This document shows, piece by piece, positions 9,622 through 20,632 of a stretch of DNA of 64,000 nucleotides (its first letter is position 1; the number at the start of each line of letters is the position of its first letter). The position numbers and the translations under genes were made by a program. The stretch comes from Leptotrichia sp. oral taxon 223 (GTDB lineage: Bacteria; Fusobacteriota; Fusobacteriia; Fusobacteriales; Leptotrichiaceae): assembly GCF_013394795.1 (NCBI RefSeq), contig NZ_JABXYU010000001.1:1860001-1924000 (forward strand), in the 5' to 3' direction. Under the pieces are notes generated by a model, which did no database searches, had not been told where the DNA came from, and saw nothing but the letters and a program-made list of their open reading frames with translations.

Positions 9622-10734
9622 ATGAGTACAAAATTTAATGAGATGAAATCGCATCTAATGTCGGGGATATCATATGTTTTGCCAGTGATAATAGGAGGAT
9701 CATTAGTTGTTGCAGTAGCAAAATTATTGGGATTTGCTGGAGGAGTTTCCAATTTGGATGATTTTGCAAAAGTACCAGGATATTTTAATTATTTGTGGAA
9801 ATTTCAGAATGTAGGTTGGACTGCAATTGGGCTTATGAATGTAGTTTTAGCGGGATATATAGCTAATTCGATTGCCGGGAAACCAGCTTTAGCTTCAGGA
9901 TTTGTCGGTGGAGCTTTGGCAAGTCAGACAAATGCGGGATTTATTGGAGCAGTAATAGCAGGATTTTTTGCAGGCTGGCTAACAAATAAAGTGAAAGAAA
10001 AAATTGTAATAAAAGGTTCGGCTGCAAGTGCTGTTCCATTAATTATCTTGCCGCTTTTGACAATGGGGGCAATGGGACTTTTGATGGCTTTAATTTTAGG
10101 AGATCCATTAGGATATATAAACACTTCATTAATTAATTGGGTTACAAAAATGAGTGAAAATAGTACAAATGCAGTTATACTGGCTCTGATATTAGGCGCT
10201 ATGATAGGATTTGACTTGGGAGGGCCTGTAAACAAGGCAGCCTGGATGGCTGGGAATGCTCTATTTATAAGTGGTGTATATTTCCCAAGCATAATAATAA
10301 ATGTAGCGATTTGGATTCCTCCATTGGGATATGGTTTGGCAACTTTACTTAAGAAGAATAATTATTCAGCCACATTAAAGGAAGCAGGAAATGGCGCTAT
10401 TGTAATGGGAGTTATTGGAATAACGGAAGGTGCAATACCATTTACGCTTGTAAGTCCTGCAAAATTAATTCCGTTAAATGTTATTGCTTCTGCGGTAGGA
10501 GCTGCAATTACTGTTCTTCTTGGTGCAAATGTGAAAATGCCACCATTAGGCGGAATGTATGGTTTCTTTACAGTATCAAAAGGCTGGGCTTACTTAGTTG
10601 GAGGAATTATAGGAGCATTGATTATAGCGATAGGGGCTAATTTAATGGTTGACTTTAGAGAAACTGAAATGGTTGGAAGTGAAGCAGAAAATACAGAAAC
10701 AGAGGAAATAGAAATTGAAGAGATAGAAATTTAG
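9622..10734 (+). CDS. PTS EIIC permease, fructose/mannosylglycerate class
   Basis: Integral membrane permease of the same PTS. It has about ten hydrophobic segments and the family features GGPVNKAAW (in an IGFDLGGPVNKAAW-like stretch) and GITEGAIPF near the substrate site. An AGGGAGG-like ribosome site (aacagggagg) precedes the ATG. At 370 residues it is a complete EIIC domain. The C-terminus is unusual: about 20 residues made almost entirely of Glu, Ile and Thr repeats, not part of the transport core. Because the next gene is a GH38 alpha-mannosidase, the likely substrate is an alpha-mannoside such as 2-O-alpha-mannosyl-D-glycerate; this is inferred from context, not from the permease sequence. 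Confidence 0.88.
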   Translation: MSTKFNEMKSHLMSGISYVLPVIIGGSLVVAVAKLLGFAGGVSNLDDFAKVPGYFNYLWKFQNVGWTAIGLMNVVLAGYIANSIAGKPALASGFVGGALASQTNAGFIGAVIAGFFAGWLTNKVKEKIVIKGSAASAVPLIILPLLTMGAMGLLMALILGDPLGYINTSLINWVTKMSENSTNAVILALILGAMIGFDLGGPVNKAAWMAGNALFISGVYFPSIIINVAIWIPPLGYGLATLLKKNNYSATLKEAGNGAIVMGVIGITEGAIPFTLVSPAKLIPLNVIASAVGAAITVLLGANVKMPPLGGMYGFFTVSKGWAYLVGGIIGALIIAIGANLMVDFRETEMVGSEAENTETEEIEIEEIEI

Positions 10735-10789
10735 AAGGAGTATGCGTTATCCTAAATTGACGTAAATAATTGTATAAGGAAGAAAATTT

Positions 10790-13420
10790 ATGGATAAAAC
10801 ACAGGTTCATGTTATTCCACATTCGCATTGGGACAGGGAATGGTATTTTACAACATCCAGATCAACAGTTTATTTGGTAAATCATATAAGGGAAGTATTG
10901 GATATACTCGAAAAAAATGAGAAATTTAAATATTTTCTGATGGATGCTCAAAGTTCATTAATTGAGGATTATGTGAAATATTGCCCTGAGGATGTAGAAC
11001 GATTAAAAAAATTGATAAAGGAAAAAAGATTTCTTATAGGCCCTTGGTACACACAGACAGATCAATTGGTTATTTCGCAAGAATCAATAGTCAGAAATAT
11101 GCTGTACGGGTCAAGAATTGCAAAGGAATATGGGCATAGTATGAAAATCGGTTATGTTCCTGATGCCTTTGGACAAGGTGCAAATATGCCACAAATATAT
11201 AAACAATTTGGAATTGACAGATTTTTATTCTGGAGAGGTGTTGCGGATAACAGATTGAAAAAGAATGAATTTATTTGGATTGGAAGTGATGGTACAGAAA
11301 TGCTGGCTGAACAGATACCATTTGGATATTATTATGGCGGGAATATTCCTGAAAATAAAGAAGATTTAAAAGAATATTTAGAAACCCAAATTTCAAAATT
11401 AGAAGAAAAATCTACAACTGGATTAATATATTTTCCAAATGGATTTGATCAGGCTCCAATAAGAAAAAATTTACCTGATTTAATTGAAAAATTTAATAAA
11501 TTGGATAGTAAAAGAGAATATAAAATCAGTAGTCCTGAATTATTTTTTGATGAACTGGAAAAAAGTATTGAAAATAAGGATAATTTGGAAAAATTAGAAA
11601 GTGAGCTGACAGAAGCAAAACATAGTAGGATTCACAAAACTATATTTTCTACAAGAATGGATTTAAAACAGGAAAATAACAAAATTGAAAACTTTATAGT
11701 AAATGTATTAGAGCCAGTTTTATCAATTTCTTATTCTTTAGGTAATAAGTATCCGCATAAGGAAGTTGAAGAAATATGGAAATTAATGTTTAAAAATGCT
11801 GCACATGATAGTATTGGTGGATGTAACAGTGATACAACAAATAAGGATGTTAAGTTTAGATACAAATTGGCAAAAGATTTGTCAGAGAATTTACTTGACT
11901 TACATATGAGGTTAATTTCAGAAAAAATTGAAAATAAGGAAGAATATAATTTTACAGTATTTAATCCTTTGCCATACAATAAAAGTGAAGTTGTGAGAGT
12001 TAAAGCATATATTTCAGAATATAAATTTAAAATTTATAATAATGATGGAAAAGAGTTGGAGTATGAAGTATTGTCTAGTATAGATCAGACAGATTATGTT
12101 TTAAATCAGTGTATTTCATTAAATCCATCAAAAAAAATATATAAACCTGAAAAAGTTTATTTGACAGAATTATTAGTAAGTGTGAAAGATGTGCCATCTT
12201 TAGGATATTCCAGATTTTATTTGAAACTTTTAGATGAAAAACAGGATTTTAGTATTAAAAAAACTTCTGAAAAAGTGATTGAAAATGAAAAATATAAAAT
12301 AACATTGGAAGATAACAATACTTTGACAATTTTGAATAAAATAAATGAAAAAGAGTGTAAAAATCAGATGATTTTTGAAGAAAATGGAGATGATGGTGAT
12401 TCGTATAATTATTCTCCTCCACGAAAAGATATGATTATTTCGTCGGTTGAAGCAAAATTGTTAGATGTACAAACTATAAAATCCAGTGTACATAACGAAC
12501 TAAATTTGGAATTTGAGTTAAAAGTACCAGAGAATTTGGAACAAAGGGCAAAAGGATTAAAGGGAAAAACATTAAAATATAATGTAAAAATTGAGTTGAG
12601 AAAAAATGAGGAAATTATAAGATTTAATGCAAAATTTAAAAATGAAGTTTATTCACATAGAGTCTGTGTAGTATTTGATACTGAAGTGGCAAGTAAAATG
12701 TCAACAGCAGATCAATTATTTGGAATAATTCAAAGGCCGGTGAAATTAAAGGAATTAGAAGTATGGGAAAAGGAAAAATGGCAGGAAAAACCAATTTCAA
12801 TAGAACCAATGCAAAGTTTTGTCACTCTTTTTGATAAAGACAAGGGAAGTGCAGTAATTACAGAGAATATAAGAGAATATGAAATAATTGGAGAAAATTT
12901 TGATAAAATTAGATTGACATTATTTAGAACTTTTGGATACATGGGAAGGGAGAATTTGCTGTACAGGCCAGGAAGAGCGTCTGGGGAAACAATTGTGGAA
13001 ACACCAGATGCACAATTGATAGGAGATTTGGAATGTAATTTTGCACTTTATCTTTATGAAAGTGATTTTGATAATGCAAAAGTAGCTAAAATAGCAAAAG
13101 AATATTTAACACCATTTCCAGTTTACCAATTTTCTGATTTTTTAAATGGAAGACTTATATTTTCGCATAGAGATGAAGAAAAAACATTGCCTCAAAAATA
13201 CAGTTTATATAATTTTTCAAATACAGAGGCGATAATGTCTGTTTTTAAAAAAGCCGAAGATAGTGAAAATTATATAATCAGATATTTTAATCCATATTTG
13301 AATAAAACAGTGAATATTGACAAGAGAATAGGAAAAGATGTGGTAAAATTAACTGAAATTGAAAAGGATGAGTTTAAGGATGCATTAAGATATTGTGAGT
13401 TTGTATCATATAAATTATAA
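10790..13420 (+). CDS. mngB: GH38 alpha-mannosidase, MngB-like
   Basis: Cytoplasmic glycoside hydrolase family 38 enzyme of 876 residues, the length of E. coli MngB. The N-terminal motif HSHWDREW supplies zinc ligands (His13, Asp15), and Asp125 in GYVPDAFGQ fits the catalytic nucleophile. The conserved NAAHDSIGG stretch with His339 follows. The later segments DDGDSYNYSP and LLYRPGR match the MngB beta-sandwich part. There is no signal peptide. In E. coli, MngB splits mannosylglycerate-6-phosphate delivered by the PTS into mannose-6-phosphate and glycerate. The adjacent PTS genes support the same role here, but other phosphorylated alpha-mannosides cannot be excluded. The gene ends 38 bases from the convergent glpK. 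Confidence 0.92.
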   Translation: MDKTQVHVIPHSHWDREWYFTTSRSTVYLVNHIREVLDILEKNEKFKYFLMDAQSSLIEDYVKYCPEDVERLKKLIKEKRFLIGPWYTQTDQLVISQESIVRNMLYGSRIAKEYGHSMKIGYVPDAFGQGANMPQIYKQFGIDRFLFWRGVADNRLKKNEFIWIGSDGTEMLAEQIPFGYYYGGNIPENKEDLKEYLETQISKLEEKSTTGLIYFPNGFDQAPIRKNLPDLIEKFNKLDSKREYKISSPELFFDELEKSIENKDNLEKLESELTEAKHSRIHKTIFSTRMDLKQENNKIENFIVNVLEPVLSISYSLGNKYPHKEVEEIWKLMFKNAAHDSIGGCNSDTTNKDVKFRYKLAKDLSENLLDLHMRLISEKIENKEEYNFTVFNPLPYNKSEVVRVKAYISEYKFKIYNNDGKELEYEVLSSIDQTDYVLNQCISLNPSKKIYKPEKVYLTELLVSVKDVPSLGYSRFYLKLLDEKQDFSIKKTSEKVIENEKYKITLEDNNTLTILNKINEKECKNQMIFEENGDDGDSYNYSPPRKDMIISSVEAKLLDVQTIKSSVHNELNLEFELKVPENLEQRAKGLKGKTLKYNVKIELRKNEEIIRFNAKFKNEVYSHRVCVVFDTEVASKMSTADQLFGIIQRPVKLKELEVWEKEKWQEKPISIEPMQSFVTLFDKDKGSAVITENIREYEIIGENFDKIRLTLFRTFGYMGRENLLYRPGRASGETIVETPDAQLIGDLECNFALYLYESDFDNAKVAKIAKEYLTPFPVYQFSDFLNGRLIFSHRDEEKTLPQKYSLYNFSNTEAIMSVFKKAEDSENYIIRYFNPYLNKTVNIDKRIGKDVVKLTEIEKDEFKDALRYCEFVSYKL

Positions 13421-13438
13421 AATTTAATAACTGGTTCA

Positions 13439-13458
13439 GGGGTATCGAAGCATACCCC
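13439..13458. terminator. Hairpin between convergent mngB and glpK
   Basis: GGGGTAT (13439-13445) pairs with ATACCCC (13452-13458) around a six-base loop. It directly abuts the glpK stop codon and may serve both convergent genes. T-runs on either side are poor, so the strength is uncertain. Confidence 0.5.
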
Positions 13459-15027
<1,569 letters not shown>

Positions 15028-15032
15028 TTAAT

Positions 15033-15061
15033 TTGTAAAATGATGGAATCTGTGATATAAT
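15033..15061 (+). promoter_or_regulatory. Promoter of the SemiSWEET gene
   Basis: TTGTAA (15033-15038), a 17-bp spacer and TATAAT (15056-15061) with an upstream TG make an extended -10 promoter. It is divergent from the glpK promoter only ten bases away. Confidence 0.7.
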
Positions 15062-15110
15062 ATAAAATATAGCAAAAATTACTAAATTTTTTAAACACAA
15101 GGAGGAAAAA

Positions 15111-15374
15111 GTGAACAAAAAGAAAATTAACACAATCGTTGGCTCAATAGGAGCATTTATAGGTATATTTGTATTTATAACATATATTCCTCAAATTATT
15201 GCTAATATAGGTGGAGAAAAAGCACAGCCATGGCAACCACTTACTGCCTCAGTTTCCTGTTTAATATGGGTAATTTACGGATGGACTAAAGAACCTAAAA
15301 AAGATTATATTTTAATTGTGCCAAATGCGGCAGGAGTAATATTAGGATTTTTGACTTTCATTACCGCTATTTAG
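15111..15374 (+). CDS. SemiSWEET sugar transporter
   Basis: Very small membrane protein (87 residues) with three hydrophobic helices, the size of a SemiSWEET/MtN3 half-transporter that dimerises to form a sugar channel. The PQ-loop motif YIPQIIANI lies at the end of helix 1. Conserved tryptophans and the proline-kinked helix 3 with the N-A-A residues (VPNAAGV) expected at the substrate pocket are present. Translation starts at GTG, set by a strong AAGGAGG seven bases upstream. Known bacterial members move sucrose or glucose; the substrate here is unknown. It is monocistronic, with its own promoter and terminator. Confidence 0.9.
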   Translation: MNKKKINTIVGSIGAFIGIFVFITYIPQIIANIGGEKAQPWQPLTASVSCLIWVIYGWTKEPKKDYILIVPNAAGVILGFLTFITAI

Positions 15375-15430
15375 ATAAATAATAAAAAAATTACGAATAA
15401 GATATTGTTTAAATTTTAAGTTAATTTTAA

Positions 15431-15457
15431 AAAGGCTGTAAAAATCAGTCTTTTTTT
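15431..15457 (+). terminator. Intrinsic terminator of the SemiSWEET gene
   Basis: AAAGGCTG (15431-15438) pairs with CAGTCTTT (15446-15453, one G-U) and is followed by a T-run. Confidence 0.8.
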
Positions 15458-15645
15458 GTTGCCGTTTTAAAGTTGAACGTGATAGAATTATTCAAATTTT
15501 AGATTTATTTTGATATTTCAATTTGATTTTGAGAGGATTAAAGTAAGTATAAAAATAGGTTTTTAAAATTATTTTTTCTTTAATTTTTCACGTATTTAGG
15601 GTATAATAGACACATAAAATAATGTAAAATTTATTTAGGAGAAAA

Positions 15646-16284
15646 ATGAAAAATAAAATAAATGTACTTGGTTTGGGGCCGGGAAATTTGGACTATACTT
15701 TGCCAGTTGTACTAAAAGAAATTGCAAAATCGGATATAATAATTGGCGGGAAACGACACATCGAAAGTCTTGGAAAATATGCTGAAAATAAGGAATATTG
15801 CTATATAAAGGCTGACTTGCAAAGAGTTCTGGATTTTATTGAAGAAAATCGAAATAAAAAAATATCATTGATACTGTCTGGCGACACGGGCTTTTACAGC
15901 ATGCTCACATTTATGAGAAAACATTTTGAAGCAGAAGAACTTAATGTAATACCTGGAATTTCTTCGATCCAGTATATGTTTGCAAGAATTTCTGAATATT
16001 GGAATGATGCTTTTGTATCAAGTGTTCACGGCCGAGAAGTTGAGTATGTTCAAAAATTGCGTGAATTTGGGAAAATCGGACTTTTAACAGATAACAAAAA
16101 TACGCCGCAGAGGATAGCGGAAATACTGATTGAAAATGGAATGGGAGAGGCTATTATTTTTGTTGGTGAAAATCTGTCTTATGAAAATGAGAAGATTTTA
16201 GAACTTTCAGCAAAAGAAATGGTAAAGATTGAGGAGAAATTTGAGATGAATGTAGTTGTGATTTATTGGGACGAGAAGAAATAG
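15646..16284 (+). CDS. cbiE: Cobalt-precorrin-7 C5-methyltransferase CbiE
   Basis: Tetrapyrrole methylase of 212 residues. The N-terminal glycine-rich loop GLGPGNLDY, the segment ILSGDTGFYS and VIPGISSIQYMF are SAM-binding signatures of the CbiE/CobL-N family, which methylates C5 of the corrin ring using S-adenosylmethionine. Its usual partner CbiT (C15 methylation and decarboxylation) is not adjacent, nor is any other cobalamin gene in this window. Other tetrapyrrole methylases share the fold, but length and motifs fit CbiE best. An AGGAG site precedes the ATG, and a TATAAT lies at 15602-15607 upstream. Confidence 0.85.
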   Translation: MKNKINVLGLGPGNLDYTLPVVLKEIAKSDIIIGGKRHIESLGKYAENKEYCYIKADLQRVLDFIEENRNKKISLILSGDTGFYSMLTFMRKHFEAEELNVIPGISSIQYMFARISEYWNDAFVSSVHGREVEYVQKLREFGKIGLLTDNKNTPQRIAEILIENGMGEAIIFVGENLSYENEKILELSAKEMVKIEEKFEMNVVVIYWDEKK

Positions 16285-16359
16285 TGAGTGAAAAAAATAA
16301 AAAAATAAATTTTTTCAATAATAAAGTCAAATTTATGAAAAAAGAAAGAAGTGAATAAT

Positions 16360-17061
16360 ATGAAAAAAATAATTTTAGGTTTATTTGTATTGCTAAGTTT
16401 ATCAACTTTTACGCAGGAAAAATATCAAGTGGAAATAGAGCCATCTGCAAAAATATCTCAAAATGTTGTTCAGAGCTATAATTCTCAAATTGAAAAGGAA
16501 GTTAGTAAAATATATTCAAAAGAAGAAATGTTTGGAATTATGAATAAAATGATGAACGGAGCTTCTGTTCAAGGGAAAAATGAGGGAAATGACTTAAAAG
16601 AATTAATGAATGGTTTTTTTGGAGAAGACTATATTTCTAAAATGATGGATATGATGTTTAAATATTATAAAATTGAAATAGAAAAGATAAATTATATTTC
16701 TGAAAATAAAGCGTATGTAAAAGTTAAATTGGGATTTCCTATTAATATGGATGAAATAAAAAGCATGGGCAGTATTGATAAAATGCTAGAAAAAGCCGAG
16801 GAGAGTTCTAAAAAACTTGAGGCGGCCTTTAAGAAAAGAACAGGAAAAACAATGGAAGAATATACAAAGTCAATTTCAGAAAAAGATGAAAAAGCAATGA
16901 AAAAATATTTTAAAATAATGGGTGAAATTCAAATGGAAATCATGGATGAAGAAATGGCTAGAATGACGAAAAATGGGAAATATGTGGGAAGAAAAGAAAT
17001 TTTGGAAGCTAATAAGAAGAATGGAAAATGGGTGATTGAGAATCCGAATTTTGGGTATTGA
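16360..17061 (+). CDS. Exported protein of unknown function
   Basis: Residues 1-18 (MKKIILGLFVLLSLSTF) form a Sec signal peptide without a lipobox cysteine, so the mature ~215-residue protein should be periplasmic. I chose ATG 16360 over the GTG at 16351 because it opens directly with the signal peptide. The mature part is rich in Lys, Glu and Met and mostly helical, with a C-terminal stretch (KNGKWVIENPNFGY) resembling the ends of NTF2-like or DUF4878-type secreted proteins that probe lipid or envelope substrates. I do not recognise the family with confidence. It stands between cbiE and the defence operon and shows no T-rich terminator. Confidence 0.7.
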   Translation: MKKIILGLFVLLSLSTFTQEKYQVEIEPSAKISQNVVQSYNSQIEKEVSKIYSKEEMFGIMNKMMNGASVQGKNEGNDLKELMNGFFGEDYISKMMDMMFKYYKIEIEKINYISENKAYVKVKLGFPINMDEIKSMGSIDKMLEKAEESSKKLEAAFKKRTGKTMEEYTKSISEKDEKAMKKYFKIMGEIQMEIMDEEMARMTKNGKYVGRKEILEANKKNGKWVIENPNFGY

Positions 17062-17427
17062 TTAAATATAAATAAAATTATTTGTTGAAAGACTAACTAT
17101 AAAAAGTCAAGCATAAATTTTAAAGTTTTTAGAGAAATAGAAAAAATGTTCAAACAATTTGAAGAATTTATACTAGAGATGACGTTTATCTTAAGCAAAT
17201 GAAGCCCAATTACAACTTATTATCAATGACAAATGAAAATTCATTTGGAATAAGTATGTATATTTATTGGGCTTATGATAAATTAGGTAAAAAATCTGGA
17301 GCGAAATTGAAAATGGTTGTAAAATTGAAGAAGTAAATGGTATGAATGATAGACGGAATTTAGGAAATTTATGGTAAATTAATTTAGAATTATAAGAAAA
17401 AGATTTTTACTTGAAAGGCGAAAAAAT
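17062..17427 (+). other. Gene-free stretch with a decayed coding remnant
   Basis: This 366-base stretch has no intact gene. From about 17164 to 17336 a frame without a good start reads roughly 57 codons (YLKQMKPNYNLLSM.. to ..VVKLKK). A neighbouring frame continues plausibly (IEEVNGMNDRRNLGNLW) to about 17374, as if one frameshift had broken a longer gene. I do not recognise the family. The stretch borders the defence operon and ends with that operon's ribosome site (GAAAGG at 17413-17418). Confidence 0.4.
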
Positions 17428-19328
17428 ATGAAAAATTCTATTTCAGATTTAATAAAAGAAATATTTGCAGAAGTAAATAAAGAAATAGTTAAAATTTTAA
17501 ATTTTAAGAATAATGAAAAAAATTAAAGATAAATGAAGAAAAAACTTTAATAAACAATAATAGTAATAATGAGAAAAAAGATAATAATTATATTAAAGAA
17601 GATGACATAATAAATGTTACAAACTTTAAAGAAGAAAGAATAGATTATACTGAATTTAAAAATGAAAAAACAGAAATTATTAATAATTGGAAATTTGAAT
17701 TAGATAAAACAATTTGGAATTATTATAGTGAATTAAAAATTCCTATTTTAAAGGGGAAAATTATAGAACTTTATAATAAAATATGTGAAACTGCAGATAT
17801 TGAGTTAAGAAAGAAAAAGAAAAGTTTGATTAAAGAAATTATAAAAGTAAAAAAAGGAAATTATTATTTTAGAGAAAAGATTTTTAATGATATTTTTAGT
17901 GGAACAATACAAGTAATAAATGGAGAATATAGAGGAAATAGGAGAAATATAAATGAAAATTATTACTTTCGAGATTTTTTCGATATTATAGGAGAAAATA
18001 TAAATAAAATTATAATAAATGAGATAAACGCATATCTGAAAGAATTACCCAGATTAAATACTGAAATTATAGAATATTATAATTTAACTCCAAATGGATT
18101 ACCTTATAGATATTGGGATAGAGATGGAAAATTTAGAAAAGAGTATAATTTATCAGATTTGGAACAAAGAATATTAGAACAAACTAGTTTTAGGCAAACT
18201 AAAATTTGGAATAATTATGAAGCTAAGAAGCAAATGATTCTTTTATATTTGGATGAATGGAAAATTATAGAAGAAAGAGTAAAAACTGAAGAAAAACTAA
18301 AAAAGAAAAGTAAAAAAATTATAAATGCTATTTTAAATTTACAAGATTACGGTTATTTTGAATATAATGAAATAGAAGGATTATACGCAATTTTAAAAAT
18401 AGTTGAAAACAAGATTAGGAGCTTTATACCAAATTACAAAATACTTGAAACAGAAAAAGAATTAGAAAGTATGAAAAAATTTTTTCCTAAATCAATGTTA
18501 AATGAATTATTAGAAAATATTGAAAATTTTAAGTTATCCAAAGAAAAAATTGAATCAATTATAACTTATGAGATAAAAAACTATCCTAAAGATTGGAAAT
18601 TAAAATTAGGATATATAGAATTATTCAATGAGAAAAAAATAAATTTAATAATAAGATTTAATAATGATGAGAATTTGGAAAAAATAATAAAAGAATTACT
18701 GAAAAAAGAAAAAAATAGTGACTATAAATTATTTTATTTATTTCTATTGAATAGAAATAGAGAATTGAAAAAAACTGAAGTAAAAATGTTAGAAAAAATA
18801 ATATCTGCTGATAGATTTCAAGATTATAAAAAACTATTAGACAAAGATAATGAAATAACTCAAAAAATATACGAGGAATTAAAATTATTAAAGTTTCAGA
18901 AAATGAAAAAAATAGATTTGAATTTAGAAAAAGTAAAAGTGACAAAAGAGAAATTTGCTGAAACAGTTAATATTTTAGAAGAATATTTAAAAGAAGAAAA
19001 TGAAGAAGCTGATATTAGTAAAATTTGTAATGAAGAACAAAAAGATGTAGTTGTTGAGAATAAAGAACAAGAAAAAATAGAAAATTTTCAGGATAATAAA
19101 ATAAAAGAAGTATTGAAAGTAATAATAGAAACTCAAAAAATAGGCGAAAATGATTTGAAAAATTATGCTAAGGAAAAAAATATGTCATTAAATGCTTACA
19201 TAGATTCTATAAATAAAGAGTTATATGATATTGTAAATGATCAGGTAATAATTCTTGAAAATAATACTGTAAAAATAGATGAATTTTATATTGACGATAT
19301 AAAGGAGTGGCTGAAAGAAAATGATTAA
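17428..19328 (+). pseudogene. TerB-C domain protein of a Shango-like defence operon, frameshifted
   Basis: The gene starts at ATG 17428 (GAAAGG nine bases upstream) but meets a stop after 32 codons. The frame one base over is open from 17517 to 19328 without a good start of its own; joined, the product is about 634 residues. The break is an A7 tract at 17516-17522, and one extra A restores the frame. The C-terminal part fits a TerB-C domain: LDLEKVKVTKEKFAE-like residues, an acidic linker, then a terminal helical module (NDLKNYAKEKNMSLNAYIDSIN). The middle is Lys/Glu/Asn-rich and helical. TerB proteins were named for tellurite resistance, but with an ATPase and helicase they mark the Shango anti-phage system. 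It overlaps the ATPase gene by eight bases. The frameshift may be decay, phase variation, slippage or a sequencing error. Confidence 0.72.
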
Positions 19329-20632
19329 GATAAATCTCAAAGAAGCAGATAGTGTGATTAAAGCAATAGAGGGAGGGATAACTCCCAGAAGAGGAATACA
19401 GCATTTGTTAGTTGGAAGAAATAATGAAGTTCAGGAAATAGTAAAAATATTAGATAAAATAACTGAAGGAGATAGTGAAATAAAATTTTGGGTAGGAGAT
19501 TTTGGTTCAGGAAAAAGTTTTATGTTGAGGACAATAGAATCCATTGCCTTACAAAAGAATTTTGCTGTTTCTACAGTTGACTTGAATCCTACAAGAAGAT
19601 TTTATTCAACAGATGGAAAAGCAAAAGCTCTTTATAGTGAAATAATAGATAATATAGTAGTTCAAACTGCTCAAAATGGAAGAGCTATAAATATAATAAT
19701 AGAAATCTGGATAGAAAAAGTCAAGAATCAAATCATAAATAATAAAAATTTAAAAGTAGAAGAACTGGATAAAAATCCACAATTTATTGAAAAAGAAATA
19801 TTAAATTTAACTTCTTCATTTACAACATCATCAATATCCTATGAATTTGGTCAAGCAATTATTCAATATTATAGAGGAATATTAGAAGAAGATTATGATA
19901 AAAAAGAAAAAGCTTTAAGATGGTTACGAGGAAATATTGAAACTAAAACTGAAGCAAAAAAGGAATTAGGAATTGGGAAAATAATCAATGATGATAACTG
20001 GTATGAGGCTTTGAAAACATTTGGAGAATTAATTTTAGATATGGGATACTCGGGTTTTGTAGTTAATTTTGATGAATTAGTTATACAAGATACCTCAATC
20101 ACAAACAAGAGAAAAAAATTATGAGAAGATATTAAATATTTTTAATGAATGTAAATCTAATAAGGCAAGAGGAATGTTTATAAATTTTGGTGCAACTAAA
20201 AAAACAGTATATGATAAAGGTAGAGGAATGTCAAGTTATGAAGCATTAAAAGGGAGATTAGGAACAGAAAATAATGATTTATCAAATTTAATTAATACGA
20301 AGAAATCTGTATTATTATTAAAACCTTTGAACAATGAAGAGATATTTATACTTTTAGAAAGACTGAAAGATATTTATAATGTAAATTATAAAACTTCTAT
20401 AGAACTAGATGCAAATGAAATAAGATTATACATGGAAGGAAAATTAAATCTTCCGGGAGCAGATGAATTTTTGACACCGAGAGCAGTAATAAAGGATTAT
20501 ATTGAAATTTTAGATTTAATAAGACAGAATCCAAATGAAAATATAATAGCAATAATAGAAGCAAAATTAGGAAAAATGAATAAAGTGGAAAAGGATGAAA
20601 ATAATCTTGATGATGAAATAGAGGTATTTTAA
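19321..20632 (+). pseudogene. BrxD-like P-loop ATPase of a Shango-like operon, frameshifted
   Basis: The N-terminal part (19321-20124, 267 residues) has the family opening (IKAIEGGITPRRGIQHLLVGR), a Walker A motif GDFGSGKSF near residue 60 and a Walker B-like VVNFDEL near 250. It then runs into a stop just after an A7 tract at 20112-20118. Removing one A joins it to the frame reading NYEKILNIFNECKSNKARG, GMFINFGATKKTVYD and SYEALKGRL, and a C-terminal LTPRAVIKDYIEIL, all typical of the BREX ATP-binding (DUF2791/BrxD-like) family. The intact protein would be about 436 residues. The segment just after Walker B looks a few residues shorter than usual. The stop overlaps the helicase start by one base (TAATG). 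As it stands, the ATPase would be truncated after Walker B. Confidence 0.75.

Noticed and set aside
17428-19328. Tellurite-resistance gene, because of the TerB-type domain
   Set aside because: No terC, terD or terZ neighbours; the ATPase and helicase context fits defence, not metal resistance.
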